DNA of 64,000 nucleotides from Acidobacteriota bacterium. GTDB taxonomy: Bacteria > Acidobacteriota > Vicinamibacteria > Vicinamibacterales > UBA2999. Below are positions 17,029 through 24,824 of this stretch, one piece after another. The stretch covers positions 1 to 64,000 of the forward strand of contig JAUYQQ010000021.1 of assembly GCA_030697165.1 (NCBI GenBank). The letters are read 5' to 3'. The notes under the pieces are model-generated. The model saw only the letters and a program-made list of their open reading frames with translations. It was not told the origin of the DNA and ran no database searches. The first letter of the stretch is position 1. The number at the start of each line of letters is the position of its first letter. Both the position numbers and the translations under genes were made by a program.

Positions 17029-17991
17029 CTAGCTGGCCTGGCCCGCCGAAGCCTCGGCGAAGGCGGCAACTCCTACCGGCGTGAGCCAGTTGTGCGTGTC
17101 GGGCAGTTCGCCGCGGAGAATGCCGAAGAACCGCTGTTGCAGGGCTTCGGTCACCGGTCCGCGCTGGCCGTTGCCGACGGTGATCTTGTCGATCGAGCGA
17201 ATGGGGGTGATCTCGACCGCCGTGCCACAGAAGAACGCTTCGTCCGCGAGGTAGACAAACTCGCGCGGGAGGGACGTTTCCCGCACGGTGAAACCCAGGT
17301 CGGCGGCGAGCGTGATGACCGTCTCGCGCGTGATGCCCTGCAGCACGGACGAGCCGAGCGAGGGGGTATAGATCACGTTGTCCCGCACCAGGAACAGGTT
17401 CTGCCCGCTGCCTTCGCTGAGCAACCCGCTCTCGTCGAGCGCGATCGCGTCGGCGTAGCCGTCGAGCACCGCCTGCATCTTGATGAGGGCGGAGTTGGCG
17501 TAGTTCGCCGTGCCCTTGGCGAGCGCCGGCAACGTGTTTGGCGCGAGACGGGTCCACGAGCTGACGCCGACGTCGATGCCGTGCTCCAGGGCCTCGGCGC
17601 CCATCATCAGGCTCCATTCCCAGACCACGACCGAGGCGTCAACCGGGCACGGCCGCGGATCGAGCGTCAGCGAGTCGTAGCCGCGGTAGACCAGCGGCCG
17701 GATGTAGCAGCTCTTGAAGCCGTTGACGCGGACCGTGTCGAGCACCGCCTGCGAGAGCTCGGCCTGCGACCAGCGCGGCTCCATGCGATAGACGCGGCAC
17801 GAGTCCATCAGCCGGCGCATGTGCGGCTCGAGACGGAAGATGTTGGTGCCGGTCTTCGAGTCGTAGGCGCGAATGCCCTCGAAGACGCCGGTGCCGTAGT
17901 GCAGCGCGTGTGAGGCGACGTGGATGGTGGCGTCCTGCCAGTCCACCAGCGACCCGTTCATCCAGATTTTGCCGGTTCCCGCAAATGCCAT
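17029..17991 (-). CDS. ilvE: Branched-chain amino acid aminotransferase
   Basis: 320-aa fold-type IV PLP enzyme interconverting Leu/Ile/Val and their 2-oxo acids. Conserved elements: HYGTGVFEGIRAYD near residues 31-44, LAKGTANYANSALIK with the expected PLP lysine in LAKG, and EGSGQNLFLV and GTAVEITPIRSID in the C-terminal half. Start ATG 17991 gives MAFAGTGKIWMNG. The last ~14 residues (AAFAEASAGQAS) are translated from a GC-rich palindromic repeat at 17040-17062 and are not part of the conserved fold; the original stop was probably displaced. Confidence 0.95.
   Translation of the reverse strand: MAFAGTGKIWMNGSLVDWQDATIHVASHALHYGTGVFEGIRAYDSKTGTNIFRLEPHMRRLMDSCRVYRMEPRWSQAELSQAVLDTVRVNGFKSCYIRPLVYRGYDSLTLDPRPCPVDASVVVWEWSLMMGAEALEHGIDVGVSSWTRLAPNTLPALAKGTANYANSALIKMQAVLDGYADAIALDESGLLSEGSGQNLFLVRDNVIYTPSLGSSVLQGITRETVITLAADLGFTVRETSLPREFVYLADEAFFCGTAVEITPIRSIDKITVGNGQRGPVTEALQQRFFGILRGELPDTHNWLTPVGVAAFAEASAGQAS
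17040..17062. repeat. Palindromic repeat forming the ilvE 3' end
   Basis: On the minus strand this reads GCCGCCTTCGCCGAGGCT followed by TCGGCGGGC, an imperfect hairpin translated in frame as AAFAEASAGQ at the ilvE C-terminus. It is related by sequence phrase (CGCCTTGGCGGA, CCGCCAAGGCTACGGCGG) to others in the window. Confidence 0.7.
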
Positions 17992-18019
17992 GATGGCGGA
18001 TTGTACTCCGGGCTGAGGT

Positions 18020-18086
18020 CCGCCTGAAGGCGGCCGCCACATGTGGCGGGGCAGTCGTTGGTGGAGGCAACCCTTCCGGGTTGCCT
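18020..18086. repeat. Three hairpins between kinase and ilvE
   Basis: CCGCC-TGAA-GGCGG (18020-18033), a perfect 16-bp palindrome CCGCCACATGTGGCGG (18034-18049), and GTGG + AGGCAACCC-TTCC-GGGTTGCCT (18065-18086). The last belongs to the GGTGGAGGCAACCC family also at 29129, 36701 and 41670, and overlaps the kinase stop codon by two bases. Confidence 0.85.
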
Positions 18087-19074
18087 ACTGGCGTTCGGAG
18101 CAGAAGGGACAGACGTCGGCGCGGGCCGCCAGGGCCTTGCCGCACTTCCAGCAGAACTTGGCCTGCACGGTTTCGCGTGCCTTGAGGCGGGCCTGGATGT
18201 CCTGGACCTCGTCCGACGCGGTGCTGGCCGCACCCGGGGCCGGCCGCCAGGGACGCCGGCCCGCCGGGCTTGGGGCCGGTTGACGGGCCGCGAGCACCGC
18301 ATCCAGCAGGTCCGAGGCGCGCTGGTAGCGCGACGGGATGTCGGCGGCGATCGCCTTCATCACGATGTCGCTGATCGCCTTGGGCAGCTTCGGGTTCTTC
18401 AGCTTCGGCGGCGATGCCAGTTCGCCGCGCATCAACTTGTCGAGGTCGGCCGGCATCGGCGTGTCGTACGGGAGCACACCGGTGAACATCTGGTACATGG
18501 TCACGCCGAGCGAGTAGATGTCCGAGGCAAACACCGCCTTGCCCTGGAACTGCTCGGGGGCCATGTACGGCGGGCTGCCGATCACCGTCGTGCCATGTGC
18601 CGCGATCTCGAGGAAGCGCGAGGTGCCGAAGTCGGCGACCTTGATCAGCCCCTGCCCGGTCACCAGCACATTGCCCGGCCGCAGGTCGCGATGGATGACG
18701 CCGTGCTTGTGCGCGTGGTCCATCGCGTTGCAGATCTGGCAGGTGTAGTCGAGCGCGCGGGCGAGGTCCAGCGTGCCATCGCGATCGATCACGGCCTCGA
18801 GCGTGTCGCCCGGCACGTACTCCATCACGATGAAGAACACATCGTCTTGCTTCTCGGCCGTGAGCACCGTGACGATGTTGGGATGGCTGAGCGTGGCCAG
18901 CAGGCGGGGTTCGCGGAGCAGTTCGCTGAAGTCGATGTTCTGGCGATGCGGGACCTTGATCGCCACCTTCTTGTCGATCCAGGTGTCTTCGGCGAGGTAG
19001 ACGCTGCCAAAGCCGCCGCTGCCAAGAGGGGAGAGGATGCGGTACTTCCCGACCGTTTGTCCGCGAAAGAACAT
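18085..19074 (-). CDS. Ser/Thr protein kinase with C-terminal zinc ribbon
   Basis: 329-aa Hanks-type kinase without membrane segment. N-lobe: LGSGGFGSVYLAEDTW (Gly loop, residues ~17-32) and VAIKVP (ATP-binding Lys). Catalytic loop HRDLRPGNVL, with Arg in place of the usual Lys after HRDL; the catalytic Asp is kept. DFG is present as VADFGTSR, and the APE region as YMAPEQF. After residue ~260 there is a Pro/Ala linker, a short helical segment (VQDIQARLKARETVQ) and a four-Cys zinc ribbon FCWKCGKAL..CPFCSERQ at the very end. It is probably an active cytosolic kinase. It is divergent from rsmE with only 25 nt between starts. Confidence 0.9.
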   Translation of the reverse strand: MFFRGQTVGKYRILSPLGSGGFGSVYLAEDTWIDKKVAIKVPHRQNIDFSELLREPRLLATLSHPNIVTVLTAEKQDDVFFIVMEYVPGDTLEAVIDRDGTLDLARALDYTCQICNAMDHAHKHGVIHRDLRPGNVLVTGQGLIKVADFGTSRFLEIAAHGTTVIGSPPYMAPEQFQGKAVFASDIYSLGVTMYQMFTGVLPYDTPMPADLDKLMRGELASPPKLKNPKLPKAISDIVMKAIAADIPSRYQRASDLLDAVLAARQPAPSPAGRRPWRPAPGAASTASDEVQDIQARLKARETVQAKFCWKCGKALAARADVCPFCSERQ

Positions 19075-19099
19075 CTGTGCGCATGAGTATACTCTCCGC

Positions 19100-19834
19100 G
19101 TGCGCCCGCGTTTCTACGTGCCCGACCTCGATGCTGCCGCGGCGAGCGTGCCGGTGCCCGACGATGAGGCCGAGCATCTGGTGCGCGTGTTGAGGCTGGG
19201 GATCGGGGCCGAGGTGGAGGTGTTGGACGGCCGCGGCGGGTTGTGGCGGGCCGAAGTCGTCGAAGCGGGGAAGCGGTCGGCCTCAGTGCGCGCGATCGAA
19301 CCAGTCGCGCCGGCGCCGGAGATCGGCCTGCCGATCGACTTGGTCATCAGCGTGCTCAAGGCCGACAAAATGGACGACGTTGTTCGCGACGCCGTGATGC
19401 TGGGCGCCACCGGCATTCGCCCCGTGGTGAGCGACCGCAGCGAGATCACCCTGTCGACCGTGGAGAAGAGCCAACGCGTGGCGCGGTGGCAGCGCATTGC
19501 CGTGTCGTCGGCCAAGCAGTGCGGGCGGGCAGTCGTGCCGATCGTGGCGCCCGCGCAGACGCTGGCCGGCTACTTCGCGCAGCCGGTGGACGCCGTGCGG
19601 CTGGTCTGCGTCGAGCCTGCTGCCGGCGGGGGCACACGACCCGTGCAGGAGATTCCCAAACCGGCTGCGGCGCATGTGATAGTGGGCCCAGAGGGCGGGT
19701 GGACGGCTGCCGAACTGACGGCGGCGCTAGCTTCCGGGGCGATGGCCATGTCGCTTGGCGGCCGCACGTTGCGTGCTGACGCGGCGCCCCTGGTGGCATT
19801 GACGGCCTTGTTAACGACCTGGAGTGAACTGTGA
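19100..19834 (+). CDS. rsmE: 16S rRNA (uracil(1498)-N(3))-methyltransferase
   Basis: 244-aa SPOUT-class methyltransferase modifying U1498 in helix 44 of 16S rRNA. It begins with the N-terminal PUA-like domain (RFYVPD..DEAEHLVRVLRLGIG), followed by the SPOUT trefoil knot (VIVGPEGGWTAAELTAAL and MSLGGRTLRADAAPL). Start: GTG 19100 giving MRPRFYVPD; the frame extends further upstream but overlaps the divergent kinase start. In many bacteria rsmE follows prmA in the dnaK/dnaJ operon; here it lies about 2.4 kb away on the opposite strand. DUF1028 overlaps its stop by 1 nt. Confidence 0.93.
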   Translation: MRPRFYVPDLDAAAASVPVPDDEAEHLVRVLRLGIGAEVEVLDGRGGLWRAEVVEAGKRSASVRAIEPVAPAPEIGLPIDLVISVLKADKMDDVVRDAVMLGATGIRPVVSDRSEITLSTVEKSQRVARWQRIAVSSAKQCGRAVVPIVAPAQTLAGYFAQPVDAVRLVCVEPAAGGGTRPVQEIPKPAAAHVIVGPEGGWTAAELTAALASGAMAMSLGGRTLRADAAPLVALTALLTTWSEL

Positions 19835-20634
19835 TGAGAGTCAAAGGGCGGGTAGGGCTGGTAGGGCTGGTTGTGGCGTCCGGCTTCTTGACCGCCGGAG
19901 CCTCGGCGAAGGTGGTTAGCCGGACCGTTCTTGCCCAGGACCCGACTGGCATGCCGCCACCGGTGGCGACGTTCTCCATTCTCGGGTATGACCCGGACAC
20001 GGGCGAGGTCGGTGGTGCCGTGCAGTCGCGCGTGTTCTCGCTGACCGGCGTGCTGACCGCCGATGCCGACGCCGGCGTGGTCGCCACGCAGGCGATTGTC
20101 GATGTGAGCTACGGACCGAAAGGCATCGCGCTCTTGAAGGCCGGGATGAAGCCCGACGCCATCATCAAGGCCATCTGGGAGAGCGACCCCGATCCGCAGC
20201 CCGAACGCTGGACCAAGCAGGGCCGCCAGTTTGCCGTGATCGATCTCCAGGGCAACACCGCCGTGTTCACCGGGCCCAAGGCCAGCACGTGGGCGGGGCA
20301 CAAGCAAGGCAAGTTCAGCACCGCGCAGGGCAACATCCTTGCCGGTCCAGCGGTGGTCGAGGGGATGATCAAGGCGTTCGAGGAAACCAAGGGCCACCTC
20401 TCCCTGCGGCTGATGGCGGCGCTCGATGCCGGCCAGGCCGCCGGCGGCGATACCCGCGGCATGCAGGCCGCATCGATGGTGATCGTCAAGAAGGGCGGCG
20501 GGGTGTGGCTGAACAACGACACCGTGCTCCGCTTCCAGGTGGACGACAGCCCTGATCCGTTCAAGGAGCTGCGACGAGTGGTCGAGAACTGGAACGCCGC
20601 GCGCGAGAAGGGCAGCCAGCGGCCGGTGAAGTGA
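19834..20634 (+). CDS. Secreted DUF1028 protein (Ntn-hydrolase-like)
   Basis: 266-aa DUF1028 protein; the family is predicted to have an Ntn-hydrolase fold of unknown substrate. The conserved core starts near residue 42 with ATFSILGYDPDTGEVGGAVQS and includes VDVSYGPKGIALLKAG, the Gly-rich AAGGDTRGMQAAS, and a C-terminal VDDSPDPFKELRRVVE. ATG 19834 overlaps the rsmE stop (TGATG). Residues 5-31 form an apparent signal peptide (VGLVGLVVASGFLTAGASA then KVVSRT) that is encoded entirely by repeats: a 9-nt tandem array then a long hairpin element matching the noncoding copy at 15754. This makes the export signal look newly acquired. Confidence 0.85.
   Translation: MRVKGRVGLVGLVVASGFLTAGASAKVVSRTVLAQDPTGMPPPVATFSILGYDPDTGEVGGAVQSRVFSLTGVLTADADAGVVATQAIVDVSYGPKGIALLKAGMKPDAIIKAIWESDPDPQPERWTKQGRQFAVIDLQGNTAVFTGPKASTWAGHKQGKFSTAQGNILAGPAVVEGMIKAFEETKGHLSLRLMAALDAGQAAGGDTRGMQAASMVIVKKGGGVWLNNDTVLRFQVDDSPDPFKELRRVVENWNAAREKGSQRPVK
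19846..19925 (+). repeat. Nonamer array plus hairpin repeat encoding a signal peptide
   Basis: Three 9-nt units (GGGCGGGTA, GGGCTGGTA, GGGCTGGTT; 19846-19872) run straight into leader GTGGC and the hairpin arms GTCCGGC (19878-19884) and GCCGGAC (19919-19925), with TTCTTGACC and GCCTCGGCGAAGG inside, matching the intergenic element at 15754-15802. All of it is read in frame in the DUF1028 gene. Confidence 0.9.
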
Positions 20635-20671
20635 TCGCCAGGGCACTCGCCGTGCATCCTCCTGGATGGTG

Positions 20672-21067
20672 TTAGCTGGTGAACTGCAGTTGTCGAATCA
20701 AGTCCTGGAACGCCGGGACCGCGCGGAGCGGGTCAAAGCGCGGGTCCACGCCGATCCAGATCGCTGACGGCAGGCGCGCCTCAACCGATTCCTGCAGCAG
20801 GGAGAGGGCGCGGTCGCTGCGTCCGCGTGCCAGTTCGACAAACGCCAACCGATCCGGTGACAGCCGCCGGTTGGCATAGGCGGTCGCGCTATCGCGCGAG
20901 GCGTTGGGCTCGAGTTGTAGTGCCACCCTCGACTCGGCCAATGCCGGCTCGAGGCGGTTGTTCGCCATCAGCAACTGGGCAGTAGCTGGTGGACTCCACA
21001 CCGGCGGCGTGATCGACGGGGCCTGGGGTTCGAGGGGGCGAACGATCCATGGGCGTGTCGCCGGCAT
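20672..21067 (-). CDS. TPR-like protein fragment
   Basis: Up to 131 aa if ATG 21067 is used, 10 nt after the LuxR-type gene stop on the same strand. The N-terminal third is Pro-rich and unconserved; the rest (AQLLMANNRLEPALAESRVALQLEP..LAFVELARGRSDRALSLLQESVEARLPSAIWIGVDPRFD) looks like the C-terminal helical repeats of the large TPR proteins that follow winged-helix DNA-binding domains in this phylum. It may be a remnant of such a gene, or a small third gene of the sigma-LuxR unit. I favour a remnant. Confidence 0.4.
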   Translation of the reverse strand: MPATRPWIVRPLEPQAPSITPPVWSPPATAQLLMANNRLEPALAESRVALQLEPNASRDSATAYANRRLSPDRLAFVELARGRSDRALSLLQESVEARLPSAIWIGVDPRFDPLRAVPAFQDLIRQLQFTS

Positions 21068-21077
21068 CCTATCCGAT

Positions 21078-21296
21078 TCAAGGCGGGGATATCCGGTGGG
21101 CCATCCACAGGGCAAGTTGCACACGCCCTTCAACGTCCGCCTTCCGGCACGCGTTGGCTACGTGCTTCTTCACGGTGCGCTCCGCGATGCTAAGCGACTC
21201 GGCGATGCGCTTGTTGCGCCATCCGAGCGACACCGCCATGGCCACGCGGTGCTCTTGTGGCGTCAGTATCCCGCTGGCCTTCGTCACAGGGCACAC
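21078..21296 (-). CDS. Small LuxR/GerE-type HTH regulator
   Basis: 72-aa stand-alone LuxR-C-like DNA-binding domain: LTPQEHRVAMAVSLGWRNKRIAESLSIAERTVKKHVANACRKADVEGR gives the four-helix GerE fold with the conserved TPxE start, the IAESL..ERTVKKHV recognition helix and the following helix (extent residues ~11-58). No receiver or autoinducer domain is present. Its start overlaps the end of the preceding sigma-factor gene by 13 nt, so the two are probably translated together. Confidence 0.75.
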   Translation of the reverse strand: MCPVTKASGILTPQEHRVAMAVSLGWRNKRIAESLSIAERTVKKHVANACRKADVEGRVQLALWMAHRISPP

Positions 21297-22180
21297 TCGT
21301 GGTCACGCGCCGCGCCGATCCACGCGTCGAGTGACTCGCGCGTGACGCCGTCGCGTTCGAGTGCGTGGCGGACGGTTCGTAGCAACCGTTCGCAGCGCCG
21401 GTACAACGGTCTTGCTTCCCCCAGCCCGTCCTCCGCCAGCGCCGAGACGGTCGCGTCGTCCACATAGCGCCGGATCAGAAGGTGCTGGTCGGTGGGGGGC
21501 AGTGACCGCAGGGCCCGCTTGAGCAGGATCAAGGTGCGCTGGCGGTCGCGGGCGGCTTCGGCGTGCGCCTGGAGGTCGACCGGAGGCTCGCAACGGTGCT
21601 GGTCGACCAACTCGGCGGGCACGAATGTTCGTCGTGGCCGTTTGGGCAATTGCTCGTGAAGGCCCGCGAGTCCGGACCAATCTGAGGCGGGGTGAGCCGT
21701 ACGAAACCAGCATTGCGCCTGATCCAGGGTCATGCCGTCGCGGCGAACCAGGCGATCGAACAGCACGCCGGAGGCGCCCAGTTGCCGGGCGGCGACACAG
21801 GGCCGCCAGCGTCCCCAGGAGCGGTTGCGCAGGTCGAGCAGGAGATGATGCGCGATGCGGGTGAGATAGGTTTCCAGAGTGCCCTGGGCCCGGAATCGCC
21901 GGATGATTCGGCCTTGTCCTGCGGTGATCTTGAGCCACAACTCAGACTGCAACTCGGCGGCATCGTCGCTGGTCAGGCGGAAGCGCCTGGCCGTGTGGGC
22001 AATGGCCCGGTCAACGGCGTCGACGCAGAGGCGATGCAGCTCGTGGGGATGGGGACTGACCGGGGTCGGAACCTGGGGCCGGTGGGCCACGTTGACCGCT
22101 GGAAGCCGCTCGCCCGATGCCGCCTTGAGTGCTGCTAACGCCAACAGAACCTCCTTGGGGTGACCTTTGGGGCAGGTCAC
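21284..22180 (-). CDS. Atypical sigma-70 family RNA polymerase sigma factor
   Basis: 298-aa protein. Residues ~55-120 resemble sigma region 2: VDRAIAHTARRFRLTSDDAAELQSELWLKI and FRAQGTLETYLTRIAHHLLLDLRNR. The C-terminal part (LILLKRALRSLPPTDQHLLIRRYVDDATVSALAEDGLGEAR..LYRRCERLLRTVR) corresponds to region 4 with a helix-turn-helix. A long, poorly conserved linker joins the two, making it larger than ordinary ECF factors. It is followed by an overlapping LuxR-type gene. The likely role is control of an accessory regulon; targets are unknown. Confidence 0.7.
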   Translation of the reverse strand: MTCPKGHPKEVLLALAALKAASGERLPAVNVAHRPQVPTPVSPHPHELHRLCVDAVDRAIAHTARRFRLTSDDAAELQSELWLKITAGQGRIIRRFRAQGTLETYLTRIAHHLLLDLRNRSWGRWRPCVAARQLGASGVLFDRLVRRDGMTLDQAQCWFRTAHPASDWSGLAGLHEQLPKRPRRTFVPAELVDQHRCEPPVDLQAHAEAARDRQRTLILLKRALRSLPPTDQHLLIRRYVDDATVSALAEDGLGEARPLYRRCERLLRTVRHALERDGVTRESLDAWIGAARDHECAL

Positions 22181-22262
22181 TTTGGTCGCATAGGAGGAAA
22201 CGCCGGCCGGGCCGAAACCGAACAGCTGGCGGAAAAATAGTTGGGCTGGCGCGGAGGGACGA

Positions 22263-23168
22263 CTAGCGGGGCCGGCTCAAACGGAGGGCCTGCCAGTTGT
22301 CTTCCGCCAGGCGCTGGGCTTCGGTGAACCCCGGGAAGGCCGCGAGCACGGCATCGATCTCGGTGTGGTCGAAGCCGCTGAGGATCAGGCATCCGCCCCG
22401 CTTCACCAGCACGGCAATTGCCGCACCACTCGAGGTCAACATCCCGCCGGTGAGGTTTGCGAGCACCAGGTCGGCGGCGGCGGGTGGCGAGGTGCGGAAG
22501 TCTGACACCTCGAAGGTGATGGTGTCGGGCAGCGTGTTCATGCGCGCGCTCGACTCCGCCGACTGAATCGCGTCGGCGTCGACGTCGATCCCGACCGCGC
22601 GACGCGCGCCGCTGAGCGCGGCGGCCATGGTCAGCACGCCGGAGCCGGTGCCCAGATCCAGCACCGTGAGGTCCGAGACATCCAGGTCAGACAACAGCCG
22701 CAGGCACATGCGGGTCGTCGCATGATGGCCCGTGCCGAACCCCATTGACGGCTCGATCACGATCACCGTCGCATCGACATCGGCGGCCGGCAGATCCCAC
22801 GGCGGCGCGATGATGAAGCGCCCGGCGTGGATCATGGTCAGGGTGGCCTGCGAGCGGGCGGCCCAGTCGTCGTCTGGCAGGTCGACCGATTCGATGGCGA
22901 GATCGGGCAGCCCCTCGCGAATGGCCGCGGCGGCCTGGTCGCGCTCGGTCGCGTCGTTGAAGCAGATGTTCCAGTGCAGCGGCGTCGGGGGCGGATCGGG
23001 AATGGGCGGGTAGGTCGGATCCCACAGCCCGCCCGGCGGCAACGGCCGCTCGGCGAGATCGTGGATGGCGACCGGTGAGTAGTCGGTGAGGACCGCGGAC
23101 ACCATGTCTTCAGAGTCGTCCACGACGCTGGCCCGGAGAACCAGCGCCGGCCAGGTGCGATTACCCAA
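22263..23168 (-). CDS. prmA: Ribosomal protein L11 methyltransferase
   Basis: 301-aa class I SAM-dependent methyltransferase trimethylating ribosomal protein L11. The N-terminal substrate-recognition domain is divergent; the catalytic domain shows IEPSMGFGTGHHATTRMCLRLL (family signature), LDLGTGSGVLTMAAAL (SAM motif I), and VLANLTGGML in place of the usual LANIL-type motif. The putative TTG start at 23168 overlaps the dnaJ stop by 8 nt. This completes the conserved hrcA-grpE-dnaJ-prmA order. Confidence 0.92.
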   Translation of the reverse strand: MGNRTWPALVLRASVVDDSEDMVSAVLTDYSPVAIHDLAERPLPPGGLWDPTYPPIPDPPPTPLHWNICFNDATERDQAAAAIREGLPDLAIESVDLPDDDWAARSQATLTMIHAGRFIIAPPWDLPAADVDATVIVIEPSMGFGTGHHATTRMCLRLLSDLDVSDLTVLDLGTGSGVLTMAAALSGARRAVGIDVDADAIQSAESSARMNTLPDTITFEVSDFRTSPPAAADLVLANLTGGMLTSSGAAIAVLVKRGGCLILSGFDHTEIDAVLAAFPGFTEAQRLAEDNWQALRLSRPR

Positions 23169-24282
23169 AAATGTCCTTCACCTTACCGAAGATGCCGCGG
23201 TCGTCGTCTTCGCGGGCGTCGGGCTTGACCTTCTGCTCGGGCAGCGTCTCGGCGAGTTGCTCGAGCAGCTTTTTCTGTTCCTTCGACAACTTCTTCGGCG
23301 TGACAGCGGTGACGGTCACGAGAATGTCGCCGCGGCCGCGGCCCGAGACGTCGGGCATGCCCTTGCCGCGCAGGCGGAAGGTGGTGCCGGTCTGGGTGCT
23401 TTCGGGAATCTTGACGGTCTCGTCGCCGTCGAGGCCCGGTACCTTAATTTCGCCGCCGAGCGCGAGGGTCGTGAACGCGAGCGGCACCGCGCAGTGCAGA
23501 TCGTTGCCGTCGCGCTGGAAGAACTCGTGATCCTGCACGAAGATCACGACGTAAAGATCGCCGGTCGGTCCGCCCTGCGTGCCCGATTCGCCTTCGCCGG
23601 TCAGGCGCAGCCGCTGCCCGGTGGCAATGCCGGCCGGGATCTTCACGGTCAGCTTGCGGGTCTGCTCGGTCGTGCCCGTGCCGCGGCAGGTCTGGCACGG
23701 CTTGGCGATCACCTTGCCGGCGCCCCGGCACTGGCTGCAGGTGCGGGCCATGGTGAAGAAGCCCTGCTGAAAGCGAACCTGGCCCGCGCCGCGGCAGCCG
23801 GGGCAGGTCGTGGGCGAAGTGCCCGGCGCCGCGCCCGACCCCTTGCAGCTGTCGCAGGTTTCCTGGCGCGGAATCTGGATGTGCGTTTCGACGCCCTTGG
23901 CGGCCTGCTCGAACTTGATCTCGAGGTCGTAGCGCAGGTCCGAGCCGCGCTGGGGCCCGCCGCGGCGTGAGCCGCCAAACCCGAAGATGTCGCCGAGGCC
24001 GCCGAAGATGTCTTCGAACCCGGAGAACTGCGACGGGTCGAAGCCCTGCGGACCGCCACCGACGCCGGCGTGACCGAACCGGTCGTAGCGGGTGCGCTTC
24101 TCGGCGTCGCTGAGGATGGCGTAGGCTTCGGCCGCTTCCTTGAACTGCTCCTCGGCGCGCTTGTCGCCGGGGTTGCGGTCGGGATGGAGCTTGAGCGCCA
24201 GGCGCCGGTAGGAGCTCTTGATCTCCTGGTCCGTGGACGTCTTCGAGACTTCGAGGATCTCGTAGTAGTCGCGCTTGCTCAC
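23161..24282 (-). CDS. dnaJ: Chaperone DnaJ
   Basis: 373-aa type I Hsp40. J domain residues 1-70 with the HPD motif (LKLHPDRNPGD); Gly/Phe-rich segment (FGHAGVGGGPQGFDPSQFSGF..GFGGSRRGG); four CxxCxGxG zinc repeats (CDSCKGSG, CPGCRGAG, CSQCRGAG, CQTCRGTG, residues ~143-210); C-terminal substrate-binding domains. It stimulates the ATPase of DnaK and delivers unfolded clients. It overlaps grpE by 4 nt. dnaK is not in this cluster and must be elsewhere. Confidence 0.98.
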   Translation of the reverse strand: MSKRDYYEILEVSKTSTDQEIKSSYRRLALKLHPDRNPGDKRAEEQFKEAAEAYAILSDAEKRTRYDRFGHAGVGGGPQGFDPSQFSGFEDIFGGLGDIFGFGGSRRGGPQRGSDLRYDLEIKFEQAAKGVETHIQIPRQETCDSCKGSGAAPGTSPTTCPGCRGAGQVRFQQGFFTMARTCSQCRGAGKVIAKPCQTCRGTGTTEQTRKLTVKIPAGIATGQRLRLTGEGESGTQGGPTGDLYVVIFVQDHEFFQRDGNDLHCAVPLAFTTLALGGEIKVPGLDGDETVKIPESTQTGTTFRLRGKGMPDVSGRGRGDILVTVTAVTPKKLSKEQKKLLEQLAETLPEQKVKPDAREDDDRGIFGKVKDIFG

Positions 24283-24809
24283 GATGCTTTCGCGACCTTC
24301 ACGATGGCTGGGCGCAGCAAGCGTTCCCCGAGCTTGTAACCCCTGGCCAGCACGTCAACCACTTCGCCGTCGCGAGCGCCGGCCACTTCCTCGTACGCCA
24401 CGGCCTGGTGGAAGTGCGGATCGAAGTCGGCGCCGAGCGCCTCAATGACCGTCACGCCGCGCTTCTTGAGCAGGTCGGCGAGTTGCCGCTGGATCAGTTC
24501 CAGGCCGGCCTTGTATTGCTGCGCCTCGGGCGGCGCGTCAGCGGCCAGCGCGCGGTCGAAGTCGTCGGCAATCGCCAGCACGTCGTTCAAGACGTCGGCG
24601 GCCGCCCACTCGATCATGTCCTTGCGGTCGCGGTCGACGCGCTTGCGGAAGTTGTCGAACTCCGCGGTCTTGCGCAGCAGGCGGTCGTGCAGGTCATCGC
24701 GCTCGCGCTTGATCGCTTCGGCGGGCGTGCCCGCATCGGGCGGGTCGAGCGGACCAGCGTCGGTCGCAGGACTGTCAGGGGATTGTGGCTCGTTGGTTTC
24801 GTCGCTCAT
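24279..24809 (-). CDS. grpE: Nucleotide exchange factor GrpE
   Basis: 176-aa DnaK co-chaperone. An acidic, Pro-rich N-terminus is followed by the long coiled coil (AIKRERDDLHDRLLRKTAEFDNFRKRVDRDRKDM, about residues 33-66), then the beta-rich head with the family tail DPHFHQAVAYEEV..GEVVDVLARGYKLGERLLRPAIVKVAK. Start ATG 24809 (MSDETNEPQ) is preferred; the frame is open further upstream, but there it is translated repeat sequence. A 200-bp inverted heptamer array separates it from hrcA. Confidence 0.97.
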   Translation of the reverse strand: MSDETNEPQSPDSPATDAGPLDPPDAGTPAEAIKRERDDLHDRLLRKTAEFDNFRKRVDRDRKDMIEWAAADVLNDVLAIADDFDRALAADAPPEAQQYKAGLELIQRQLADLLKKRGVTVIEALGADFDPHFHQAVAYEEVAGARDGEVVDVLARGYKLGERLLRPAIVKVAKAS

Positions 24810-24824
24810 TGCGGGTTGCTTGTT

